Part shown: positions 23,669 to 34,536 of the stretch, piece by piece
How positions within the stretch are numbered: position 1 is the stretch's first letter
How the letters are laid out: each line of letters starts with the position of its first letter
Source: Caenorhabditis elegans
Lineage: Eukaryota > Nematoda > Chromadorea > Rhabditida > Rhabditidae
DNA length: 64,000 bases
Assembly (NCBI RefSeq): GCF_000002985.6
Contig: NC_003283.11
Location: 7,192,001-7,256,000, forward strand
Direction of reading: 5' to 3'
The notes under the pieces: generated by a model
Told to the model about the DNA's origin: nothing
Seen by the model: the letters and a program-made list of their open reading frames with translations, nothing else
Database searches by the model: none
Position numbers and translations under genes: made by a program

Positions 23669-24974
23669 TAAAAATTGGCAACATTATATTTTTTACATCT
23701 GCAGAAAATGCCGAAAATTCAATTTTCCCCCATCCTTGATTATTGAACAAATCCGGAGAAAAATCCCAAGAATAAGCCTTTATTTTCTGAAAACGCCTAG
23801 AAATTGGATTTTCAGAAAATTGACGTCAAGGAAAAGGAGACTATGGAAAACGTGTGCGGTAAATGTGAATTTCGGCTTTTTGGTGATCACGACTTTGAGA
23901 GGAGCCCAGAAAGTGTAACTCAATTTGGATTTTGCTACCACAACGGCTCACAGAGCAGTCGATTTGAATGAAAATTCACACCAGCACCAGAGCTCGAATT
24001 TCACGCAACCAAAAAAAAAGTATAAGACGCGAGAAAAAGTCGACGGGGTCGCAGATGCGCCCATCGTGCATGGTGCACAGCGACGAAGAAGCCGTAATGG
24101 TCGAAGAGATGGAGAGAAAAGAAACGGGCGAGAGAGAGGGAGAGAGAGAGAGTGACGAGATGGAAGACAGAGGCGCGAGAAAAAGAAAGTTTAAAGGCCC
24201 ATGCATGGTGAATGTGCCGTCGTCGTGCCTTCCCGAGATATATCCCAAATTCTTTAGAATACCAGTAGTCAGATGATATTCCCTCGAGAAGACGACCATC
24301 GGATTTCGAAGAAAAAGAGGACGACGATGAAAGAAAGTCGCATTCGCCTATTTTTCTTCTTTGCTTTTTTGTTTTCTGTGCTCTTTTTCTGCTTCTTAGT
24401 TCTTCTCATCCCGATTGGCACCATTTTGATGGACAAAAAGGAAGGAAGTCGCGCGGGGGCGATGTGGATTCCGAGACTCGAGATGAAAGCCTCGAAAGAA
24501 GAAGCTAATCGAGTTTTTGTGACAGTCTGTGTTCGCACAAATTCCCAAAAAAAAACAACGCTCAAGGGACCACAAATCTAGTATTGATTTTGTTTTATCA
24601 AAATTTATTCTAACTTAATATCATCTAGAACAAAAACGTCTAAAACGTTACGGAACTAATGAGAATATCTTGTTTTTGGTCATTTGTATATAAATAAACA
24701 AATGACTCTTTTCTCTCCGCCAAAAAGGATTAGATTCACCGAATAATTGAAGTGACGGAAGACGCAAAAAAGGAGAGAGAAATGAGAAAATCGAGCTACT
24801 TACAACTAATGATACTCTCTTTTTGTTGAATATATTAGTGAGTAGTTTGTATTCCGGAGGATACATGTCTAATTTTATCAAATTTGAGTATTAATTTGAA
24901 CAAGGAATTTCACAGAAGGCACGATGGGATTCTGTCCAGGGTGTGCGGCAAATTTCAAAATTTGTCGGGCTCGG

Positions 24975-25065
24975 CAAATTCGACGCGCAAAATATCTCAC
25001 AGCGAAAACTACAGTAATTCTTTAAAGGACTACTGTAGCGGTTGTGTCGATTTACGGGCTCAGTA
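24975..25065. repeat. Palindromic CTACAGTA repeat, fragment D
   Basis: Only one arm remains (ACGCGCAAAATATCTCACAG, CTACAGTAATTCTTTAAAGG, GTGTCGATTTACGGGCTC). It is preceded by TGCGGCAAATTTCAAAATTTG, which resembles the TTGCCGG repeat seen at about 10.0 kb. Confidence 0.65.
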
Positions 25066-25144
25066 CTTTGCACGACTTTTAAAAAAGAATTCAAGGTGTA
25101 ACTGTCAACGTTCAGACTGTCTTAAATTGAAAGAAAATAATATA

Positions 25145-25515
25145 AAAACACAAAATTCTAAGATTGCGTAATGCGCAACATATTTGACGCGCAAAATACC
25201 TCGTGGCGAAAACTACAGTAGCTCTCTAAATGAAACTACTTTAGCGCTTGTGTCGATTTAATGACTCGATTTTCGAAATGAATTAAAATCATTTATTTAT
25301 TGATAGATTATTTTTTTAAAGTGAAAATAATACGAAGGAAAATGGAATATCGCTGCCACTATTCGAAAGAAAGTTAATTTCGAAAATCGAGCCCGTAAAT
25401 CGACACAAGCGCTACAGTAGTCATTTAAAGAATTACTGTAGTTTTCGCCACTAGATATTTGCGCGTCAAATTTGATGCACGATACGCATTCTCAAAATTT
25501 TGTGTTTTTGTAATA
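25145..25515. repeat. Palindromic CTACAGTA repeat, copy E
   Basis: Left arm AACACAAAATTCTAAGATTG with TTTGACGCGCAAAATACC; right arm GCGCGTCAAATTTGATGC with AAAATTTTGTGTTTTTGTAA. The centre carries inverted ATTCGAAA and TTTCGAAA motifs. It lies about 160 bp past the 3' end of the SAYSD1 gene. Confidence 0.8.
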
Positions 25516-25676
25516 TTTGATATTTTGGAATTCAGTTTTAAAGGTTCCAAAACACTAAAAGAGTTGTATATTTTTGATATACTCATAGAATTTTTGTTAA
25601 CTTTTCCAGCGCTAATTTTAGGAAAATTCAAAGGATAAAAATTGACCTACTTTTATACCAAATTGTGATCTTTACA

Positions 25677-26989
25677 TCACCGCCTCTGTCGGAGCATGTC
25701 TCTTTCGAAATGTTCAGCAGTCATACTTCCAGCGAGACGCTCACAATTGTCGTTGAATACTGAATAGGCACTCATCTCGCCGCGTCGCCGTCTTCCAGTG
25801 TTCCAATATGTGAAAAGAATGAGTGATAGAATGAAGAAGACCGCTCCGAATTGGACCCTTCAAAATTGAATTTTTCATTCATTAAATAAATGAGAAAGAT
25901 TGGGACATGTATTGGGACATGTCAAGCATCCCAAAATTAGTACTCTCCGGAAAAAGACAATGCTTTTGCAGAGGCCCACACTCTCTCTCTCTCTTTTCAT
26001 TGCTCTTTCTCTTTCGAGTGGTTCACTCGGCAAACACATGTCATGTCGGTGTCTCTCGGTCATCATGTCCATGAACGGGATAATTGTAGTTATAAATGCT
26101 CACCATGCAGCCAGAGCTTGACCAACTACGTATACAACCACGGCGATTCGTGTAGAGACCACAGACTGCTCTTCTGAAAATATAGAGAGCTCAGGATAGG
26201 AAAGAAGAAAACGGGAGAAAGTTTTTTGATGCATGTGTGCGCCTTTAAGGAGTACTGTAATTTTGAACTATTTTTTTCTGTGGAATTTTCATCGATTTTT
26301 TATATTATATATTTAAAAACTAATATAAACAGTAAAAAATCTTGAGAAAAAGTATGAAAAAACAATGAAAATTCCACAGCCACAAGATTTTGATATTACA
26401 GTACTCTTTAAAGGCGCACTCTTTCGCATTTAGTTAGCAAAAATTTGTCGTGTCAAGACCGGGTACCGTATTTTCGGATAAAAATTGGAAATTTTTGCGT
26501 CCGTGTAATATTTTTTTTCATGTTTTTTGCATCGACTGGAAACAATTTTTATTTTATTTGTTTCATTTTAATTTGATTTATTGAAACTGTTTTCAGGCAT
26601 TTCGAGCAAAAAATCTGTTTTAAAATTAATTTCAAAAATTAAAAAAAAACGTTTTTCATCGAAATAAAGTTTTAAAACATAATTTCAATAGGGTTTTAAA
26701 TGCAAAATGGTTTTTTTTTTACTTTGAGAAAAGTTTTCTAATAATTTTAAAGTTTTTTTCCAAATATCTCAACTTTTCGATTCTTTTCCAAAAAAAAAAG
26801 CTCACCATAATCCTCTGGCACCGGCTCAGCCTTTGTCAAAAAGTTCCATTCCCGTCCATTCGGCGATTCTTTCTTTATCACATTTTCCACGTCTTTTTGT
26901 GTAGTTTGCTCGACTTCTTGCCTTTCTTTTAACTTTATTTTCTCTTTCTCTTTTCGAAATTCTTGAAGGTTTCGGAGCACATCACTCAT
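25677..26989 (-). CDS. SAYSvFN-domain ER membrane protein, SAYSD1 homologue (144 aa)
   Basis: Three exons: 26989-26806, 26173-26104, 25857-25677; phases close to 144 residues. The N-terminal half is charged and helical (LRNLQEFRKEKEKIKLKERQ). Two hydrophobic helices follow (IAVVVYVVGQALAAW and FGAVFFILSLILFTYW). The diagnostic block GEMSAYSVFNDNCERLAGSM matches the SAYSvFN motif, and the C-terminus (TAEHFERDMLRQRR) also fits the family. Human SAYSD1 is an ER membrane sensor of UFM1-modified stalled ribosomes at the translocon, so a role in translocation-associated quality control is expected. The last exon uses a weak acceptor (ATTTTGAAG). The start lies 224 bp after the stop of the upstream F-box-like gene on the same strand, which suggests a shared operon; an acceptor-like CTCTTTAG lies 11 nt before the ATG. 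Confidence 0.9.
26237..26419. repeat. Inverted repeat in SAYSD1-homologue intron 1
   Basis: The left arm GTGCGCCTTTAAGGAGTACT continues GTGGAATTTTCAT. The right arm is complementary (ATGAAAATTCCAC, then ACAGTACTCTTTAAAGGCGC). The ends match GCGCCTTTAA pieces elsewhere, for example near 7308. Non-coding palindromic repeat. Confidence 0.7.
26448..26500. repeat. GTGTCAAGACCGGG dispersed repeat fragment
   Basis: TCGTGTCAAGACCGGGTACC followed by GTATTTTCGGATAAAAATTG. A related fragment (TTCGTGTCAAGACCAGGCAC) lies at about 48,206 in another intron, which indicates a dispersed family. Confidence 0.5.
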
Positions 26990-27213
26990 TTTTATGGATC
27001 TTCTAAAGAGGAGGGGAGCTATTTAAAATTTGAAACTAAAAATTGGGAAGTCGTTTGAAATAATATTAATGGATTTACGAACCATCAAAAAACAAACTGA
27101 AAAGTTCAAAAATAAAAATTAAAACTTATTTATAAAATTTTTCGACTATTTAGATTTTTCGTTTAATTTTCAAAATCACAGAAATGAGATCAAATATGGT
27201 TTTTTTTTGGAGA

Positions 27214-29033
27214 TCAGTGATGAGATGGATTGGAAACCGTGAGTTGATGTTTTTGACGATCAATTTTCTTGAGATTGACGTGGTTAAAATGTTGGCGTAG
27301 CTGAAAATATTCACAAATTTTGAAAAAAAAAAATAATTTTTAGAATTTAAACTTACAATTTCTAATGAATTTTCCGGTAGAGTTCCGTTCACGAGTCCAA
27401 TGAGTTTTTCTAATTTCTGGTGCTCCACAATTTTTGGGAATAAAAGATGCGGAATTAACATATCCAGTTCTAATATTCTTAGTTCTTGAAGGCCATCCAA
27501 AAGTTTTGTGAAATTTTGTACAGTATTACAAGATCCATTATTATGAAAATGTAGATTCCGGAGAGTTGTAGAACATCGGGAAATTAATAGATCAATGGAA
27601 GATGGAGTCAGCTTGCAGTCATTTAGATAAAGTGTTCGAACTGTTGACGGAATGAATGCAAGAATTTGATCGATTGGACAGATCTCTTCTTTCTGAGGGC
27701 AGCTTCTGAAAAATTGTTTTTTTAAATTAAAAAGTGGAGTAGAGACAGTGGTTTTTTTCCATAAATTACAGTAACCAGTCTCAGTATACCGAATATAAGA
27801 TGCTTAAAAATGTATAAAATTATTCTAAATTTTGTATTATTTTTTTTTTTCAATTTTGCAAACGACTCTACTCTTTTTTTTTCGAAAATTGAACATACGA
27901 TATGAGAAGCTCTTTGACAGAGTACATTATCGGCAGAACCGTTTCGAGTTGAATAAAGCCGTCTTCGTGAAGATTCGTCATATGAATAACTTCTGCTTTT
28001 TTGAATATCGACGGGCAAGCATCAGCTAGATCCTTGACAGTATTATCCTCTTCGTCTCGAAATTGAATATTCAAAGTTGGAATCATTTTTCTTGTCGGTG
28101 AAAGATTATATGGTCCATTTGTGATGAATACTTGTAAAACTCGTGATCTATCCGACATGAATTGAGTCAAAGCAATAATAAGATTTCGCGGCATTTGTGG
28201 ATCAGGAAAAACCAGCTGACACGTTTCCAGTTGAACTTCATGCAATGCCATCTCGACCATAATTTCTTCAATGAACCACGAGTTTTTAGATAGGCTCGGA
28301 TTGACGTGGCAGCAGAAATGTTTCAAATTTGGATTTATTAGTCGTTTCATTCGTTCAATTTCCGTACACCATTGTCGATCGAGATGAAGTTCCAATGATT
28401 CGATTCGATCCAAAACGGCGGCGTCGCCTGATTCCTCATCCAATTCAAACGAAAAGTTTCGTGCATTTCTCACAATGATTCTGTTTAATTTGGGAAACTT
28501 TTCTATATTGTCCAGAATTTGTACAGTAAATCGACGGCATCTAATTTCAAACTCCACTATCCGATTGAGAAGTCGCTTGCTGACTCCGTTGAAGAAAACA
28601 TCTTAAATTTAATAATAAATTCCTGAAAATTATCGTTTTTGCAGTAATTACCTGGATTTTGAATAGTATCCTTGTAATTATAGCCTACTATTTCGCTACG
28701 TTCATCTTCAGGAACATCTGAACAGTTTCGAACTGAAAGACGGGACGAGAAATTACGAGGTCGCATGAGAAGAGTGAGAATTGATGGCCACTGAAATAAA
28801 ACATAATTATAATACAGGTTTAAAATAATTATAAGCAATCTCACATTAGGATCTTCTTCCAATCGAATCGCAAAATTTCCAGAAATCGGAGTTTTCAAGC
28901 ACAATTCTCTCAATCTTCGACTCGAAAGCTCCAGTGAATTTCGATCTTTGAACCTCTCAACAAATTCGATAATCTTCATCATTAGCATGTCATTCCAGTA
29001 TAGTAACGTCTTCGTTTCCTCACCATTTGGCAT
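27214..29033 (-). CDS. F-box-like / leucine-rich protein (488 aa)
   Basis: Five exons: 29033-28845, 28790-28652, 28601-27899, 27705-27357, 27300-27214; phases close to 488 residues. The N-terminus (LLYWNDMLMMKIIEFVERF, then RNSLELSSRRLRELC) has the shape of a nematode F-box, where an F-box helix pair precedes a long degenerate repeat region. Later parts show LRR-like spacing (VRTLYLNDCKLTPSSIDLLI, CSTTLRNLHFHNN, LQELRILELDML). F-box proteins recruit substrates to SCF ubiquitin ligases through SKP1-like (SKR) partners; the substrate is unknown. Exon 3 uses an unusual TTTAAG acceptor; without that intron the frame stops at 28,557. The ATG lies 6 nt after a TTTTTGCAG trans-splice acceptor. It is upstream of the SAYSD1 homologue, 224 bp away. 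Confidence 0.75.
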
Positions 29034-29478
29034 CAAAAACTGCAAAAATATATGTGATATGAGCGGAACAAGAACACAAATCTATGCGCAACAGCTTGAA
29101 CAAACATTCGGTTGACCGAATCGAATCGATAAAGGTGCGGGGAGACTAGCGGAGCGTGGTGGTGGTCACTAATGGATTCTCGTGAAAAGATTTATAATTG
29201 ATATTCAATAAATAAATCAACAATTAGCTTAATTTTAACTATTTTCAAATGAAACGGAACGCCGTCCAGATGCGTGTCAGCAAGTGCGCGCGTGCGTAAA
29301 TCGATAAATTTGCTTTGACATTTTCGAGTTGCACACTCACAGCGCGCGGCTCTTTTCTTCCATTTTCTCATGCTTTTTTCTTGTTTTTCTCAATCCCTGC
29401 TTCAGCCGTTATTCATGTTTTATGTCTTGTTGTGTCTAGAATAAAACATTTATTAATAATTTTTTGTTTCAGTTATAA
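29034..29478. promoter_or_regulatory. Divergent promoter between F-box-like gene and kxd-1
   Basis: 445 bp between divergent starts. It contains a G/C-richer core around 29,128-29,160 and CGCGCGTGCG near 29,287. A TTTCAG acceptor at about 29,472 lies 6 nt before the KXD1 start. No other feature is recognised. Confidence 0.4.
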
Positions 29479-30057
<579 letters not shown>

Positions 30058-30335
30058 AATACAATTTATTCGTAATTGAAAAACAAGAAGAAAAAAAATA
30101 ACAGATCATTTGGAACAAATACAAGTCACAGAAATTCAATAAAGATCTCAAATTTTTGATTAAAGTGAAGTCGAAATAAGTTATAAAATTTTTTGTTTTT
30201 AATTTAATTAGTAACTTCACTATGGGGACTTTTTGACACAAGAGAAACAATAGAAATTTGAATAGAGAAAATATTAATGTGGAGGTGGTTACTGTCGGAA
30301 TAAAAATTTAGAGTTAAAATATCAATATTACACGA

Positions 30336-31252
30336 TTATGATCTACGGTGACGTTTCGAGTCACGACAGTCATCATCAGAATCGGAAGAAGCTGATCTAT
30401 CATCTGAGGAAGAATGACGGCGTTTTCTTTTTTCCTTTTTACTTTCCTTGCTCTTCTTCCTTTTTCTATCCTCTTCCTCATCAGAATCACTACTATCATC
30501 AGAATCATCTCGTCGCCTTCTCTTCTCTTTCCGTTCCTTCTTTCTCTCCTTTTTCTCGAGTTTCTTCGCCTTCTTCTTTTCTTTTTTCGCCTTCTTTTTC
30601 AGCTTTTTCTCCTTTTTCCGCTGCTTTTCCAAAGCAATGAGCGGAGTCTCGTCGTCACTTGATTCAGATGATGTCGAACTGACCTCGTACGCTTTTGTCG
30701 ATACATTTGGACGTACTTCAATGTGATTTCGACACTGGAAGTATAGATGACCCGGATATCCACATCTTTTGCATGCTCCCGTGACTGCGGGGGCAGATAT
30801 TGCGGCACCTGATATATCTGAAATTAAACAAATTATGTGATTTTAATTTCCTATGAACTACCGTACCTACAAAGGCGTTCGGGTCGTATCTTGATGGGAA
30901 CGCTGACTGTGCTAGGGAAGCAAGTGAAGGTTTTTTACCTGAAAGTAGATTTTGAGTTTTTTTTTTGAAAAATTTATAAATACTTTTTTTCCAAAAAACC
31001 AAGTTTCTTTTTTGGAGTCGTTTTCAAAAAAGTTTTTTTTCGCTTTTTTCGTCCCCTAAATTGTTTTTTGTTCGGAAACATTTTTTTTGCGAATAAATCC
31101 ATAGTAATTTAATTTTTGAAAATTTAAGATTACTTACCTGACTCATCATCTTTTGATAATGGGCTATCTGTGTCAGTTGTGGTAGTTACAGTTGTACTGG
31201 TAGATCCGAATTTTCGCACAAACGGCATCGGAGTCAGGTTAGCGTTCGCCAT
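30336..31252 (-). CDS. SREK1IP1-like CCHC zinc-knuckle, Lys/Arg/Ser-rich protein (222 aa)
   Basis: Three exons: 31252-31138, 30938-30867, 30817-30336; phases close to 222 residues. A single zinc knuckle (CKRCGYPGHLYFQC, pattern CX2CX4HX4C) is followed by RNHIEVRPN and EVSSTSSDSDDE, the same order as in SREK1IP1 (SFRS12-interacting protein). The C-terminal half is a highly charged K/E/R tract with acidic serine clusters (DDSDDSSDSDEEE) ending SKRHRRS, like splicing-factor RS/KE domains. The expected role is RNA binding and splicing-factor interaction in the nucleus; ZCCHC10-type proteins are an alternative family. The ATG is directly preceded by ATTACAG, which fits trans-splicing at the start codon. 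Confidence 0.85.
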
Positions 31253-32362
31253 CTGTAATTGTAGTGAATATTAGGGAGTACTAAAAATAAGCAAAAAATA
31301 ACGTGAAGAGGTGGTAAAAGACGCTGGTTTTATGCGCGTTTTAGAGGGGAAGAACTGTTCTCAAGGGAAGATGGGTTTTATAGAAAAATTATCGATTTTT
31401 CGGCGCTTTTTAATCAGAGAACATAGAAGAATTGGAAAACATGCTGAAAAGATTTAAAAATAAGATTTTTTTCAACAAAAAAAAAGAGAACTATCAAGAA
31501 AAGTGAAAAGCAGCAATGGAAGAAGTGAGAAAGAAATATGAAAAGTTTCGAAATTAATACGATTTTTTCCACTAGAGCACATTAGCACGGTGTTGTTTGA
31601 AATTTTGAATAAAATATTTTTAATTAGAAAAAAGGTATTATCTGATGCAAATTTATGCAAACTTCTCGAAAATGTTCGAAAAGCACTCCTGGTTTATAAC
31701 CCTGCAAGTTTTCAAATTTCTGGATTATTAAATCGTCAATAATATCTCATATTTTGTGTATTTTCGTCGAGTTTTTTCGAGGATAATCTATTAATTTACT
31801 ACTCAAAACCACAGAAAACGAGAATTCGTAGATTTACAACAGTAAATAATGCGAATTTTATTTGGAATACTATAAAAATATTGAACAAATTAGCGATTTC
31901 AAAATTAACTGACAAAAGAATTCGCGAAAATCGTTTCACAAAGAACTATATATTTTTTTGAAAAACAAAAATTCACTGTTTTCCTCGGGGAGTACACGAG
32001 CTCCGTAAATCGACACGCTTCCAATTCACTCTTTCCTTTCATTCATTATATTGTGTTCCAATAAATTAATTTGACGAATGATGATCGAAGTTAGCTTGAC
32101 AAATGACTCCAAGAGCTCCACCCCCATCTGTTATATGTCCGCAAATCAATACAAAACCTCTCCCACCGCTTTCTCTTTTCTTTCTCCCGCGCTGGGTCTG
32201 GGCACAAGATGCTCTCGACAAACTCTTCTCAAGCACACTGCCCGGCTTCTCGCTCATGATACGTTCTCTCGTCGCGTCGTTTCGAAATTCACTTTACTTT
32301 CTCCACGATTAGTGGGTCGTTACAGAGCACGCCATCTTTTTCCAAAAGTAAATCTGTCCAAA
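31253..32362. other. Intergenic region upstream of small membrane-protein gene
   Basis: AT-rich on the left. A pyrimidine-rich, more GC-balanced zone at about 32,100-32,330 probably holds the promoter and 5' untranslated region of the next gene. A short repeat fragment (CTCCGTAAATCGACACGC) at about 31,999 matches the CTACAGTA repeat family. No separate gene is supported. Confidence 0.45.
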
Positions 32363-32941
32363 ATGCAGGTGAGTCCTATTATATTTGAAGAAATAATCTA
32401 GTTTTCTCTTATTTATGAGTTATAAATAAATCTTTAATATTCATTATAAAAAAATACGATCTATTTTCCTCGCGGTGAGACCTATATGAATGAATTCGTG
32501 TACCTTCAAGTGAGAAGTTTAGGAGATTAAAAATTGCGATATATTACGCAACCGCCAGAAATTATACGAACTGTGCAGCATATTTGGCACAATGAATATC
32601 TCGTTGCGACGTCTACAGTAACTTTGTAAATACTACCGTAACCACAGTGTTAATTTTGTTGGTTATATAATATTTGAAAATTACCTTCTCAAAAAAGAGG
32701 CATTGTTCAACTAGGAAAAAAAGTTTCCGATTTTCAGATCGAGAAACCATACGACTATGCTGCTCTTATGATCCGTGTCTCCGCCGGATTTGTTATTTTC
32801 ATATCGTTATCATTGATACTTTTGGTAGTTGGAAATCTCATCTACACAAGTTTTACAGAACGAGTCAATTTGAATTCCAAAGTGAGAAATTTCATTTTCC
32901 CAAAAAACCTAACTAGTTTTAATTTTCAGAGATCCCGATAA
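32363..32941 (+). CDS. Small single-pass membrane protein (53 aa)
   Basis: Three exons: 32363-32368, 32738-32881, 32930-32941. The product begins MQIEKPYDYAALMIR, has one strongly hydrophobic segment (VIFISLSLILLVVGNLIY, residues about 21-39) and ends TERVNLNSKRSR. All splice sites are canonical and phases close. I do not recognise the family. It could be a regulatory micropeptide or a small subunit of a membrane complex, but nothing in the sequence decides this. Exon 1 codes for only two residues. The frame is open upstream, in frame, back to an ATG at 32,078, so a longer Arg-rich N-terminus is possible; I prefer the short start because the upstream part has no domain and looks like promoter/5'UTR. 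Intron 1 carries a degenerate CTACAGTA repeat. Confidence 0.65.
32571..32652. repeat. Degenerate CTACAGTA-family fragment
   Basis: CAGCATATTTGGCACAATGA, ATATCTCGTTGCGACGTC and TACAGTAACTTTGTAAATAC follow the order of the palindromic family's left arm but with many changes. It lies in intron 1 of the small membrane-protein gene. Confidence 0.45.
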
Positions 32942-33368
32942 TCTCAATACTTATGCCAACCAAAAAAAAACCGCACTCTTTCCATAATCTTGCCACGTCA
33001 TTAAATCGTTCCCAATTGTGTTACCTATAACTTATTGATTTGTGGTGAATAAAAAACAAGTATCTCTCTGATAAAACAACCGATCCAATGCGCAGATAAA
33101 AAGGTGAAGGTCTCTCATCTGCGTCTCTCAGGCTTCGGACTGCGCGGCAACAAAACCTGAAGAGGAGATGTGGCGGTAGCCACCGAGAACGGAATAAACT
33201 AGATGAGTGGAAGGAGACACTTGCAAGACGGTCGTTGCTTCCTTCTTTTCCTTCCACGTGTAGTGCTTTTGAATTCAAAAGTTTTGATTTTTCTTTTCTT
33301 GTAACTTATTCCGCCTATTTACAACAATTAAGTAACCATTTCAGTGACTAAACCGAACCAGCACAAAA

Positions 33369-34229
33369 ATGCTGAAATCAATTATTGCCTCAGCATTATT
33401 TGCCATCTGTTGGGCAGCAAATGACCGTTCATGGACCACTGATGAAGGTGTCAAGATTGAAATTATCAAGAAAATTGGAGACTCAAAATGCAAAATCAAA
33501 TCCGAGTCTGGAGATCAATTGGAGCAATTTTACAAGCTTTCCGACAAGGAAGGTAAGGTGATTGGAAGCAACTTTGGCCAAAAGCCGTACACTTTCACTC
33601 TTGGAAAAGGCGAGGTGATTCATGGAATGGAAATTGCAATGGAGGGAATGTGTGTCGGCGAACAGCGAAAAGTGATCATTCCACCAGAGCAAGGATTCGA
33701 CGAAGATGGAGATGAAGTAGAAGGAGTAAGTTGATTTATATTTTTTAAAATCTATTTTTAAATTGCAAAACAAATAAAATGGTAATTTGTACTATTCTAG
33801 AAAGGAGAAACTCTATACTACTTCGTCGAGCTGAAATCAATCTTCCGTCCAAAACCCGGAGCCAAGTGGATCACTGATGAAGGAGTTCACATTCACATTA
33901 CTCACGAGGTAGAGGGATGCACCGAAAAGGCTCAAGCCGGAGATACACTTCATCAACAGTACACACTAAATCTCGAGGATGGATCTTTCATCGATTCGAG
34001 CTGGAGCCGCAATCGTCCATTTATCTTCAAAATGGGCTCCGGACAAGTTATCAAGGGAATGGACATTGCCATGGAAGGAATGTGTCAGGGAGAGAAGAGA
34101 AAAGTTGTTATTCCACCAGAGCTCGCTTATGGAGAAAATGGAAGACCTCCAGCAATTCCAGGAAACTCGTACCTTCACTTCGATCTCTCACTTGAGAAAC
34201 TTGTCAGACCAGGAAAAGAGGAACTCTAG
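33369..34229 (+). CDS. fkb-3: Secretory-pathway double FKBP-type peptidyl-prolyl isomerase (261 aa)
   Basis: Two exons: 33369-33725, 33801-34229; 261 residues. A signal peptide ([16 protein letters not shown]) is followed by two FKBP domains. Domain 1 covers about residues 40-140 ([36 protein letters not shown]). Domain 2 covers about residues 155-255 ([59 protein letters not shown]). The C-terminus GKEEL resembles an ER-retention tetrapeptide, so residence in the ER is likely, as for FKBP7/9/10/14-like proteins that assist collagen and other secreted-protein folding. In both domains the tryptophan at the base of the FK506 pocket is methionine (HGME, KGMD), so drug binding and isomerase activity may be reduced. 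Domain 1 also lacks the FD pair. The symbol is from memory of C05C8.3. Confidence 0.9.
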
Positions 34230-34536
34230 ATTAACTGAAAATCCCAACTTTCATGAATTTCTAACTTATTTTTAATAGAACAATAAATTTGTATTAAAAT
34301 GAATAAAAGAAAAAGTACACAATTGTGATCCACTGAACACAAGAAATGAATATAAAATATCTAAAAAGAATAAGTAATTTTAAAACAGTTCATTACGAAA
34401 AAAGGAATTGTATAAAAAGCAAAAACTATACATCAGGTATTTATAAAATTAAAACACACTACTTATAAAATAGTACTAGATGAGATCTTTGCGATCGATT
34501 AGAGGAATTGAACAAGGTGAGTCCTGAAAGAGCATT

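Larger units (their letters stand above)
22888..25676. other. Repeat-rich region upstream of hpo-27
   Basis: No supported gene. It contains the hpo-27 upstream region, two full CTACAGTA palindromes, one fragment, and a GA-rich purine tract at about 24,080-24,160 (GAGAGAGAGGGAGAGAGAGA). An open frame at 24,273-24,581 (+) encodes a Phe/Leu-rich stretch, but it lacks splice or homology support and I do not call it. Confidence 0.5.

Noticed and set aside
24273-24581. 102-codon open frame with a hydrophobic Phe/Leu-rich segment
   Set aside because: Overlaps purine/pyrimidine-rich upstream DNA of hpo-27, shows no splice context, no homology I recognise and codon use unlike neighbouring genes.
28557-28652. 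Reading through the 50-bp gap in the F-box-like gene without an intron
   Set aside because: The frame then ends at a stop at 28,557, whereas splicing GTAATT to TTTAAG keeps a 488-residue protein with LRR-like continuation.
30338-30726. Plus-strand Ser/Phe-rich frames opposite the SREK1IP1-like gene
   Set aside because: They are the antisense of the Lys/Glu-rich coding exon and reflect its codon composition only.
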